DNA from: Oxalobacteraceae sp. CFBP 8761
GTDB taxonomy: Bacteria > Pseudomonadota > Gammaproteobacteria > Burkholderiales > Burkholderiaceae_D
Direction of reading: 5' to 3'
Assembly (NCBI GenBank): GCA_014841595.1
Contig: JACYUE010000001.1
Span: forward strand, 971,654-1,035,653
Length of the DNA stretch: 64,000 nucleotides
A program made the position numbers and the translations under genes. The notes beneath the pieces are model-generated. The model had not been told where the DNA came from and made no database searches. It was given only the letters and a program-made list of their open reading frames with translations. Positions 1 through 6,836 of this stretch are shown here, in pieces (within the stretch, counting starts at the first letter, position 1; each line of letters opens with the position of its first letter).

Positions 1-213
1 ATCCTTGTTGGAGGCGGTGGCGCTCAGACCCTGGAAGGTGTTCGACTGGTTCAGCAACGAAAGCGCGCCCTGGAACGCGCCCACGGCAGAGCTCACTTGA
101 TTCAAGGCAGAGTTCTTCGCTTGCAATGCTGCCGTTTTCTTGGCGTAATTGTCGAGCGGCCTTGCTTCAGCTTGCATCAGTTTGGTAACGATGCCTTCGA
201 TGTCGAGTGCCAC
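1..213 (-). CDS. fliD: Flagellar hook-associated protein 2 (filament cap), N-terminal part
   Basis: Partial gene: the 71 N-terminal residues lie in the window and the rest runs off the left edge. The reading starts VALDIEGIVTKLMQAEARPL, the usual FliD N-terminus, which is predicted to form a coiled coil and to join the HAP2 region binding the filament tip. FliD caps the growing filament and helps flagellin subunits fold into it. I chose a GTG start at 213 because a GGAG ribosome site lies about six bases upstream and the first residues align with FliD. It follows flaG and fliC on the same strand, the common fliC-flaG-fliD order. A consensus sigma-28 promoter lies upstream. Confidence 0.9.
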   Translation of the reverse strand, partial: MALDIEGIVTKLMQAEARPLDNYAKKTAALQAKNSALNQVSSAVGAFQGALSLLNQSNTFQGLSATASNKD

Positions 214-246
214 TTGTTTCTCCGGTGAAAGCAATAATGTAAGTCA

Positions 247-273
247 TTATCGGCAGAAACAAACCGTACTTAA
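247..273 (-). promoter_or_regulatory. Sigma-28 (FliA) promoter for fliD
   Basis: On the minus strand TTAA is followed by exactly 15 bases and then GCCGATAA, a perfect match to the sigma-28 -10 element with a one-mismatch -35 (consensus TAAA). It sits 34 bases before the fliD GTG, so fliD is predicted to be a late (class 3) flagellar gene in its own transcript. Confidence 0.8.
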
Positions 274-338
274 GAGCGGTAAAGGCGGCTCTCTTTTTAT
301 TTTGGTGGGGATCGTCACCACTGATGTCGCGGCGCCAT

Positions 339-373
339 GTAAAAAGCGCCGCACCTGGTGGGGTGCGGCGCTT
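339..373 (-). terminator. Rho-independent terminator after flaG
   Basis: A 12-base-pair stem (344-355 with 362-373, six-base loop) is followed on the minus strand by a run of T (TTTTTACA counted from within the stem end). It lies just past the flaG stop and before the fliD promoter, so it separates the flaG and fliD transcripts. Confidence 0.8.
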
Positions 374-393
374 CGCGTGAGGAGCAGATCGCG

Positions 394-738
394 TCAGGCA
401 CGTTGGTTCAGCAGGCGCCCCACCATCTTGTCGATCGATTTGGCCATTTCGAGCGCCTCCTTGGTCGGCATCTGGCGGACGACTTCCTTCGTGTCGCGGT
501 CGATGATCTTGACCACGAGGTCCTTGCTCTCTTCGTCAATCTCGAATTGCAGGCTCTGCGCCGATTGTGGCAGCGCTTCATTGAGCTTCTTGACGGCGGA
601 CGACACCTCGTCCCGGGCTGGCTGGGCTTCAGCCTTCTCCGGTGCTGCCCGTGGTGCCGGGGCAGCCGGCCCGCTCGCGACCGCTGGACGTTCGTCCAGT
701 TTGGCGAGGGGTGACGTTGCAACGGATGGAATTTGCAT
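394..738 (-). CDS. flaG: FlaG family flagellar protein
   Basis: 114 residues. The C-terminal half (about 45-114) shows the FlaG pattern: a polar helix, then LVVKIIDRDTKEVVRQMP and a final amphipathic helix. The N-terminal third is rich in Ala and Pro and looks disordered. FlaG proteins affect filament length; their exact role varies between species. The start at 738 (MQIPSVA) is preferred over a possible TTG at 768. It has an AGGA ribosome site, and the 768 start lies inside the fliC terminator hairpin. The gene sits between fliC and fliD on the same strand. Confidence 0.85.
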   Translation of the reverse strand: MQIPSVATSPLAKLDERPAVASGPAAPAPRAAPEKAEAQPARDEVSSAVKKLNEALPQSAQSLQFEIDEESKDLVVKIIDRDTKEVVRQMPTKEALEMAKSIDKMVGRLLNQRA

Positions 739-752
739 GGCGTATCCTAACG

Positions 753-786
753 AAAATTCCCCAGCCAAATTGCTTCAGCCGGGGAA
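753..786 (-). terminator. Rho-independent terminator after fliC
   Basis: Stem of nine pairs (757-765 with 778-786, one G-T pair) followed on the minus strand by TTTT. It lies between the fliC stop at 824 and the flaG start at 738. It would end most fliC transcripts, leaving flaG expressed by read-through or from a nearby start. Confidence 0.7.
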
Positions 787-823
787 CCGCTTACCAAGTG
801 GTGCTGTTACTACGCGTTAGCGA

Positions 824-2320
824 TTAGCCACGCAGGAGCGACAGAACACCGTTCGGCAGCGAGTTGGCCTGGGCCAGCATCGACGTACCAGCCTGCTGCA
901 GGATCTGACCGCGGGTCATTTTCGCAGTTTCCGAAGCAAAGTCGGTATCGACGATGCGGCTACGCGATGCCGACAGGTTCTCGGTGGACGACGACAAGTT
1001 CGAGATCGCCGATTCGAAACGCGACTGCAGTGCACCGTATTCAGCGCGCTGACCGTTGACCGCACCCAATGCAGCGTCAGCGATCTTGATGGCTTGCTGG
1101 GCCCCTTCGAAGGTGCTGACATCCAGGTTTGCCACCGACTTCAGATCGGAGGAGCCGCCGACGCCCCAGCCGCTAGTATCAGCGACCGAGAAGCTCTTCT
1201 CGGAATCCATAGCGATGCGGCCTTTGGCGGTAGCTGCACCACCTGGCGTAGCGGGAACAATAGGTGGCCCAGGTTGCTCTGGGGTACCAATTGCCATGGT
1301 TGGCGCTGCGGTCGTTGTGATTGCTACGCCTTTGTCGTCCAAGGTCGACAGCGAACCAGTTGCGCCAGTTGCAGTCGAATTGTTGGTCAGTGCGATGTCA
1401 TTGCCTTCTGCATTGGTCAGCTTCAGACCACCGTTGGTTGCATCATAAGACGCGGTAACGCCGGTTTTTGCAGTTTGTGCATTAACAGCGCTGATAGCCG
1501 AAGCGTAACCATTTGCATCTGTCTGCTTACCGATTGAAAACGAGATATTTACTGCATCGGCATTATCGGATTTCAGGGCAACCACATACGATTTGTCAGC
1601 AACGCCTTTGAAGACTGCTTCCGTCTTTGCAGTCGCAGTCACGCCAGTATCGCCGCTGACGGCATTGATCTTGGCGACCGATGCCTTCGCAGATTCGTCG
1701 GCGGCAACGGCAACATTCTTAGAACCTTGCGAACCATTGATGCTAATCGTACCTGCAGCGAGCGCGCCTGTTGCTGTCGCCTGCAAGGCACTCTTATCCA
1801 TACGATTGTTGCCGTAGGTCGAAGTGGTGAAATTCGCGCCGTTCATCGAGATCAGCTGGCCTGCATTGGCGCCAACCTGGAAGTTCGCGGTGCCCATCGA
1901 ACCGTCCATCAGCTTCTGGCCGTTGAATTCGGTGGTGTTGGCGATACGGTTCAGTTCCGAAGTCAGTTGGGTGACTTCAGTCTGCAGTGCTTTGCGGTCG
2001 CTGGCCGAGTTCGACGAGTTCGACGACTGGACAGCCAGTTCGCGGACACGTTGCAGGATGTCGCCCGAGCTCGACAGAGCGCCTTCAGCGGTTTGCGCCA
2101 TCGACACGCCATCGTTGGCGTTACGGGTCGCTTGCGTCATACCCTTGATTTGCGAATTCATGCGGTCCGAAATCGCCAGACCAGCGGCGTCATCCTTCGC
2201 GCTGTTGATGCGCATACCCGACGACAGGCGTTGGATCGAGGTATTCAGCTGCGATTGCGAGGTCGACAGGTTACGCTGCGAGTTCAGGGATGCGACGTTG
2301 GTGTTGATTACTGATGCCAT
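824..2320 (-). CDS. fliC: Flagellin (filament subunit)
   Basis: 498 residues. The N-terminus [18 protein letters not shown] and the C-terminus ending [15 protein letters not shown] are the classic D0/D1 flagellin segments. Residues about 1-140 and 410-498 are conserved, and the middle (about 170-400) is Ala/Thr/Gly-rich, the surface-exposed variable domain. The protein is exported by the flagellar type III system and polymerises into the filament. A sigma-28-type promoter lies about 100 bases upstream and a terminator hairpin follows. The variable domain includes a Pro-rich stretch near residues 350-360. Only one flagellin gene is seen in the window. Confidence 0.95.
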   Translation of the reverse strand: MASVINTNVASLNSQRNLSTSQSQLNTSIQRLSSGMRINSAKDDAAGLAISDRMNSQIKGMTQATRNANDGVSMAQTAEGALSSSGDILQRVRELAVQSSNSSNSASDRKALQTEVTQLTSELNRIANTTEFNGQKLMDGSMGTANFQVGANAGQLISMNGANFTTSTYGNNRMDKSALQATATGALAAGTISINGSQGSKNVAVAADESAKASVAKINAVSGDTGVTATAKTEAVFKGVADKSYVVALKSDNADAVNISFSIGKQTDANGYASAISAVNAQTAKTGVTASYDATNGGLKLTNAEGNDIALTNNSTATGATGSLSTLDDKGVAITTTAAPTMAIGTPEQPGPPIVPATPGGAATAKGRIAMDSEKSFSVADTSGWGVGGSSDLKSVANLDVSTFEGAQQAIKIADAALGAVNGQRAEYGALQSRFESAISNLSSSTENLSASRSRIVDTDFASETAKMTRGQILQQAGTSMLAQANSLPNGVLSLLRG

Positions 2321-2423
2321 GGTGTTTCTCCAGACTAGGTCTTACTAGGGGTGCAGCGACCGTGCTGCTGTTCACTTTGGTCCGTCGCGTTATTCCGTGA
2401 CGTTCAAACCGCTGTTGTTGCCG

Positions 2424-2450
2424 GTAACGGTGCCCTGTGGAAAAAGTTTA
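2424..2450 (-). promoter_or_regulatory. Probable sigma-28 promoter of fliC
   Basis: On the minus strand a perfect -35 TAAA is followed by 15 bases and ACCGTTAC, which matches five of the eight GCCGATAA positions. It lies 104 bases before the fliC start, leaving a 5' leader of roughly 95 bases. It is weaker than the fliD promoter by match, but position and spacing agree. Confidence 0.6.
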
Positions 2451-2512
2451 GGGCCGGACGCAAAATAAATCGTTTTTTTTACCTGTCTGGAAAAACACCT
2501 GTTCAGAACTTG

Positions 2513-4111
2513 TCATTCCGCCACGACTACCCGATTCTTCCCGCTGCTCTTGGCCTGATACATCGCTTTATCCGCCCGCGCCATCAGCGACGCCTGCTCT
2601 TCGTTCTGCATCCGCAGCGCTACACCGCACGAAAAGGTAATCAGCATCTTCTCGTTATCGTGCAAGAAGAAGTGCCGGGTCAGTTCGCGCTGCACCCGCA
2701 CCATGGCCGCCGCGGCCGCGTCGACGGTCGTCTCGGGCAACAGGATCAAAAATTCCTCGCCGCCGAAGCGCGCGATCACGTCCATCGCGCGCAGCGTCTC
2801 GCGCACGACCTTGACCAAGTGCTTGAGCGCGGCGTCGCCCGCCATGTGCCCGTAGGTGTCGTTCAGGCGCTTGAAGTTGTCGAGGTCCAGCAGCGCCACG
2901 CACAGCGGCGTGTTGCGGCGGTCGGCGCGCGCGCTTTCGCGCTCGAACACGTCGTCCAGGCCGCGGCGGTTCAGGCTGCCAGTCAATTGATCCTCTCGCA
3001 CCAGCTCGCTCATATGCTGCAGCTCGGCTTCCAGTTCGCGGATGCGCTGCTCGGCTTCCTGCACTTCGCGGTGTGCGCCGACCATACGGTCGCGCGAGGC
3101 CAGCGCTTCGTCCTGCGCGTGGCGCGTCTCGCGCAGCACGTCGTTCAGCAGGGTATTGAGTTCGTTGATGTCGGTCGCGCCGCCGATGCGCTCGGAAAAG
3201 TCGCCCAGCTTGGCGTGGTAGTCGCCGGTCGCGGCGGCCACCGAGCCCAGGCGCTCGACAAACGTCATCATCATGTTCTTCATCGTCGCACGCACATCGG
3301 CGATGCCATGTTTCAGATGACTTTGCTTGATGATCACGTCTTTCAGGCTGCGCGTGGCGTCTTCCAGCGCGCGCGTTTCCAGTGGTCCGGCGATCAGTTC
3401 CTGCACTGCCACGACCTGGCCTCGCATATAGTTGTCGTCCTCGAGCAAGCCTTCGATATTGTCGAGCAGCAGGCGGAACAGCCGCAGCAGCAGTTCCTGC
3501 TGGCCGGCGCTGTCGTCCTTGCGCAGTTCGATCTGGAAGCACAACTGCTTCAGGCGCGCCTCGATGTCCTGCAGTTCGCTTTCGCCAACCGCCGTCTTGA
3601 CCAGTGCGCCGAGCGCTTCGGCCTCCTTGACCTGTTCCGGGTTGTCGCTCAGCAGCGAAGCGCAGGCGAACGACAGCGTGCGCGCCAGCATGTCGCGCAG
3701 CAAGCGCGTCTGGGGCTCTTCGTCGCCCATTGCCATCACCGGCGTGTTGCGCCGCAGATGGCGCTCGCTCAACTGGCCCAGTGCCTGGGTGTAGCCGCTC
3801 CAGTCGCCCGTCTTGACGGCGCGCGTCATGCGCCGGCCGTAGTCGGCCAGTTCGCCCGGCGTATCGAGCAGGCGGCGCGCGAACCCGTTCAGTACCTCGA
3901 TGGCGCCAGCATCCGGCGCCGGCGCGGGCGGCGGCGGCGGGGTGCCGGCGATCTCGTCATAGATGGCGCGATAAGCGTCCGGCGTCGGCGCGATACGGCG
4001 CGTGGCCAGGCGGCGGAACGCCTCGCGTGCAATGTCGGCCGGATTCGCTGCGGGAGCGGCAGCGGAACCAGCGCCGGATACAGCGGGAACGGGTGTGGAC
4101 GGAGTGGACAT
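2513..4111 (-). CDS. GGDEF diguanylate cyclase
   Basis: 532 residues. It probably makes cyclic di-GMP from two GTP. The C-terminal GGDEF domain (about 365-532) has the active-site signature GGEEF at 450-454. An RAMD inhibitory I-site precedes it by five residues, so both catalysis and product inhibition should be intact. The N-terminal 300 residues are helical with no membrane segment and no domain I can name. A coiled coil (about 305-360) links the two halves, and a Pro-rich stretch lies near residue 55. The protein is cytoplasmic. Its position directly upstream of fliC suggests a role in the motile-to-sessile switch, which is inference. Confidence 0.88.
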   Translation of the reverse strand: MSTPSTPVPAVSGAGSAAAPAANPADIAREAFRRLATRRIAPTPDAYRAIYDEIAGTPPPPPAPAPDAGAIEVLNGFARRLLDTPGELADYGRRMTRAVKTGDWSGYTQALGQLSERHLRRNTPVMAMGDEEPQTRLLRDMLARTLSFACASLLSDNPEQVKEAEALGALVKTAVGESELQDIEARLKQLCFQIELRKDDSAGQQELLLRLFRLLLDNIEGLLEDDNYMRGQVVAVQELIAGPLETRALEDATRSLKDVIIKQSHLKHGIADVRATMKNMMMTFVERLGSVAAATGDYHAKLGDFSERIGGATDINELNTLLNDVLRETRHAQDEALASRDRMVGAHREVQEAEQRIRELEAELQHMSELVREDQLTGSLNRRGLDDVFERESARADRRNTPLCVALLDLDNFKRLNDTYGHMAGDAALKHLVKVVRETLRAMDVIARFGGEEFLILLPETTVDAAAAAMVRVQRELTRHFFLHDNEKMLITFSCGVALRMQNEEQASLMARADKAMYQAKSSGKNRVVVAE

Positions 4112-4213
4112 GGGTTGCAGCGCGGTGCCGGGTTTGCGGGATTGACGACATGATAGGCAGTTTATTTGCCTGGCATCAACAACTATTCAATGGCAAGACA
4201 CGCGGCAGGGGCG

Positions 4214-4861
4214 TCAGTCGACCAGGCCGTTGCGGATCGCATACGTGGTCAGCTCGGCACTGCTCCGCAGTTTCATCTTTACCAACAGACGCGCGCGGTA
4301 TTCGCTGATCGTCTTGACCGACAGCGACAATTCGCCTGCGATCTGCGTGACGGTCATGCCCGACGCGATCATTGTCAGCGTCTGGTATTCGCGGTCGGAC
4401 AAGCCTTCGTGGGCGGCGCTTTCGTGGTCTTCGCCGATGGCGCTGGCCAGCGTTTGCGCGAGCGCGGCGCTGACATACTTTTGTCCCCCCGCCACCAGGC
4501 GAATGGCCGTGACCAGTTCGCGCGGCGCGCTCTGCTTGGTGATGTAGCCGGCGGCGCCGGCCTTGAGCGCGCGGATTGCGTACTGGTCTTCGCGGTGCAT
4601 CGACAGCATCAATACTGACAACTCGGGCTTGTCCTTCTTGATCTGCTTGAGCACATCGATGCCATTGCGGTCGGGCAGCGAGATATCGAGCAGCATCACG
4701 TGGCAGCGCGTCTTGCCCGCCAGGCGCACGGCATCGTGGCCATCCTCGGCCTCGCCGGCGACAACGATGTCGCGCTCGTCGGCGAGGATCTGCTTGAGTC
4801 CTTCGCGCACGATGGCATGGTCATCGGCGATGCATACCCGGATGGTTACTTTTTCACTCAT
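4214..4861 (-). CDS. LuxR/NarL-family response regulator
   Basis: 215 residues. The receiver domain (about 6-122) has the acidic pair IADD, phosphoacceptor Asp59 in MLLDISLPDRNG, and the conserved Lys in GYITK. The C-terminal LuxR-type helix-turn-helix (about 148-212) contains LSDREYQTL and a recognition region around LSLSVKTISEYRARLL. It resembles the UvrY/FixJ group. It is a DNA-binding regulator phosphorylated by the kinase whose 3' end overlaps its start by eight bases. Target genes cannot be read from the sequence; the adjacent flagellar and GGDEF genes are candidates. Confidence 0.88.
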   Translation of the reverse strand: MSEKVTIRVCIADDHAIVREGLKQILADERDIVVAGEAEDGHDAVRLAGKTRCHVMLLDISLPDRNGIDVLKQIKKDKPELSVLMLSMHREDQYAIRALKAGAAGYITKQSAPRELVTAIRLVAGGQKYVSAALAQTLASAIGEDHESAAHEGLSDREYQTLTMIASGMTVTQIAGELSLSVKTISEYRARLLVKMKLRSSAELTTYAIRNGLVD

Positions 4862-5546
4862 TCTGCTTCTTGTTCTGTGCCGGGGCCACGGACGGCGCCA
4901 GCCTGGTCTTGACGGTCAACATCGTGCCACCTCCAGGCGCTGGCGACAAGGACAGCACGCCGCCAAGCGCGCTGGCCCGTTCGTGCATGCCGCGCAGGCC
5001 GAACGCGTGCGGCCGGGTGCGCGCGGCCGGGTCGATGCCGCAGCCGTTGTCGCAGATGGCCAGCGTGAGCTCGCCGCCGTCATCTTCCAGCGTCAGCGTG
5101 ACCTGCGTCGCGCGTGCATGCTTGGCAACATTGGTCAGCGCTTCCTGGGCGATGCGAAAGAGGGCGTCGGCGTGCTCCGGCGCCGGCTCTGGCGTTAGTG
5201 CATCGGGACAGTGCCTGATCACGGCGATGCCGGTTTGTCGCGCGAACTCGTCCGCCTGCCATAGGAGCGCGCCCGCCAGTCCCAGGTCAAGCGCGGTGGC
5301 GCGCAAACCGAACGAGATGCGATGCACCGTCTCGATGGTGCGATCGACGAGCTCGTCGATGTACCCGGCCTGGCCGGCCAGACCGGGCTGGTCGGCCGGC
5401 ACACGCGCCGCCAGCCGCGCCAGCGCCATCTTGATGGCGATGAGGTTGCCGCCCAGGTCATCGTGCAGTTCGCGCGCGATTCGGGTACGCTCGGCCTGAC
5501 GGGCGGCGTCGTCGCGGTCGTGCTGGAGCAGGGTGGGTTGGCGCAT
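4854..5546 (-). CDS. Short HisKA_3 sensor histidine kinase without sensor domain
   Basis: 230 residues from the ATG at 5546. The HisKA_3 dimerisation/phosphoacceptor region is at the very N-terminus (RIARELHDDLGG, His28). It is followed by a HATPase_c domain with N-box ALTNVAKHARA, G1 box DNGCGIDPA and G2 box FGLRGMHERA. Only about 20 residues precede the phosphoacceptor helix, with no membrane segment or recognisable sensor. Input must therefore come from a partner protein or from a very small N-terminal signal. The reading frame is open to 5657, but those residues overlap the divergent greB start region and do not look coding. It is co-translated with the response regulator downstream. Confidence 0.85.
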   Translation of the reverse strand: MRQPTLLQHDRDDAARQAERTRIARELHDDLGGNLIAIKMALARLAARVPADQPGLAGQAGYIDELVDRTIETVHRISFGLRATALDLGLAGALLWQADEFARQTGIAVIRHCPDALTPEPAPEHADALFRIAQEALTNVAKHARATQVTLTLEDDGGELTLAICDNGCGIDPAARTRPHAFGLRGMHERASALGGVLSLSPAPGGGTMLTVKTRLAPSVAPAQNKKQNE

Positions 5547-5593
5547 GGTCGAATGATACGACAAGGGCGCGCAAGTCTCGTTACAATGCATCC

Positions 5594-6160
5594 ATGAACA
5601 AGGCATTTGTAAAAGAGTCGGACAACGACGACGATGATGAAGCCCTGGTGCTGGCACAGGCGATTCCTGACGGCGCCAAGAACTACATCACCCCGGCCGG
5701 CTACCAGCGCATCAAGGATGAGCTATTGCAGCTGATCGACGTCGACCGCCCCGAAGTCGTGCGCATCGTGCACTGGGCCGCCTCGAATGGTGACCGCTCC
5801 GAGAACGGTGACTATATCTATGGCAAACGCCGCCTGCGCGAAATCGACCGCCGCATTCGCTTTCTCACCAAGCGCATGGATTCGGCGTTCGTCGTCGATC
5901 CGAGCATCCAGCATGGCAACGACCAGGTGTTCTTCGGCGCCACGGTCCGCTATGTCAACGGGGCCGGTGAAGAGCACACGATTACCATCGTCGGCATCGA
6001 CGAGCTCGATCCACTGCATGGCAAGATCAGCTGGGTCTCGCCCGTGGCGCGTGCACTGACCAAGTGCCGCGAAGGCGATGTCGCGCAGCTGCACACACCG
6101 CTGGGCATGGACGAGCTTGAAATCATCTCGGTCGACTATCCCGAGCCCGTCACCGACTGA
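5594..6160 (+). CDS. greB: Transcription elongation factor GreB
   Basis: 188 residues. GreB enters the RNA polymerase secondary channel and stimulates cleavage of backtracked RNA. The N-terminal coiled coil (about 35-105) carries the acidic tip around NGDRSENGDY, where Asp and Glu chelate the catalytic magnesium. The C-terminal FKBP-like domain (about 110-185) includes VFFGATVRYVN and ISWVSPVARAL. An acidic N-terminal extension of about 25 residues (a DNDDDDE run) precedes the family core and is longer than in E. coli GreB. The start ATG at 5594 lies 47 bases from the divergent kinase gene. Confidence 0.93.
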   Translation: MNKAFVKESDNDDDDEALVLAQAIPDGAKNYITPAGYQRIKDELLQLIDVDRPEVVRIVHWAASNGDRSENGDYIYGKRRLREIDRRIRFLTKRMDSAFVVDPSIQHGNDQVFFGATVRYVNGAGEEHTITIVGIDELDPLHGKISWVSPVARALTKCREGDVAQLHTPLGMDELEIISVDYPEPVTD

Positions 6161-6188
6161 GCTCGCGGCCCGGTGCTACTATGTGCGC

Positions 6189-6788
6189 ATGAACCGACCT
6201 CATGAAGCGGCGCACAGTCCGATGCACCAGCAGACAGACCCCCTGGCGGCGCTGCGCGCCGCAACCAACGAACAACACGAACGGCTCGACAGCGGCCTGC
6301 CGTTATCCGGACCTGCTCCCGACCTGAACGACTACGCGATGCACCTGACGATGGTGCGCGACTGGCTGGCACCATTGCAGCCGTGGCTGGATTCGTTTCC
6401 GGACGGGCCGCAGCTGGTCTTGCCGCCGGTAGAGCGCCTGGCACTGATCGAAGCCGACCTGAACGAGCCGGGCATGCCGCCGCTGCGTATCCCCACGCTC
6501 GCATACACGTGGCCGCGCGATGCCAGTGCGGCCTACCGCTGGGGCGTGTGCTATGTGATCGAAGGCTCGCAGCTGGGTGGCAAGGTGCTGTACGGGAAAC
6601 TGGCCGGCACGCTCGCGCCACATCCGCTGCGCTATCTGAAGGGCAGTGACGCCGGGCCGGGCCCGCGCTGGCGCGCGTTCATGCTGGCGCTGAAAGAGCA
6701 TGTGAGGTCGGCGGACGAGATTGCCGACGCCTGCGAGGGCGCATGCGCGGCGTTTGACAGTATTTTGAAGCTGGCCGTCATGCGCTGA
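6189..6788 (+). CDS. Biliverdin-producing heme oxygenase-like protein
   Basis: 199 residues, all-helical heme oxygenase fold. The proximal heme ligand is probably His30 in ATNEQHERLDS. The distal helix reads YVIEGSQLGGKVLYG, typical of the bacterial BphO/HemO group that opens heme to biliverdin, carbon monoxide and iron. ATG 6189 gives the usual family length; a later ATG at 6222 is possible. The frame extends upstream into greB, but that part is a shadow. No bacteriophytochrome gene is beside it, so it may serve iron recovery or a phytochrome encoded elsewhere. Confidence 0.75.
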   Translation: MNRPHEAAHSPMHQQTDPLAALRAATNEQHERLDSGLPLSGPAPDLNDYAMHLTMVRDWLAPLQPWLDSFPDGPQLVLPPVERLALIEADLNEPGMPPLRIPTLAYTWPRDASAAYRWGVCYVIEGSQLGGKVLYGKLAGTLAPHPLRYLKGSDAGPGPRWRAFMLALKEHVRSADEIADACEGACAAFDSILKLAVMR

Positions 6789-6813
6789 TATTGGCGGCCC
6801 GGCCGCCAATATC
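6787..6813. terminator. Perfect hairpin between convergent genes
   Basis: A 13-base arm, one base, then its exact complement. It starts at the stop codon of the heme oxygenase gene and lies 24 bases past the spoT stop on the other strand. There is no clear T run on either side. It is probably a bidirectional transcript-end structure. Confidence 0.55.
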
Positions 6814-6836
6814 GGCAACATCCCGAAAAACGCGGA

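Noticed and set aside
2351..4153. 600-residue plus-strand open frame opposite the GGDEF gene
   Set aside because: It is antisense to a clear GGDEF protein, is rich in His, Arg and Gln as expected for GC-biased shadow frames, and shows no known domain.
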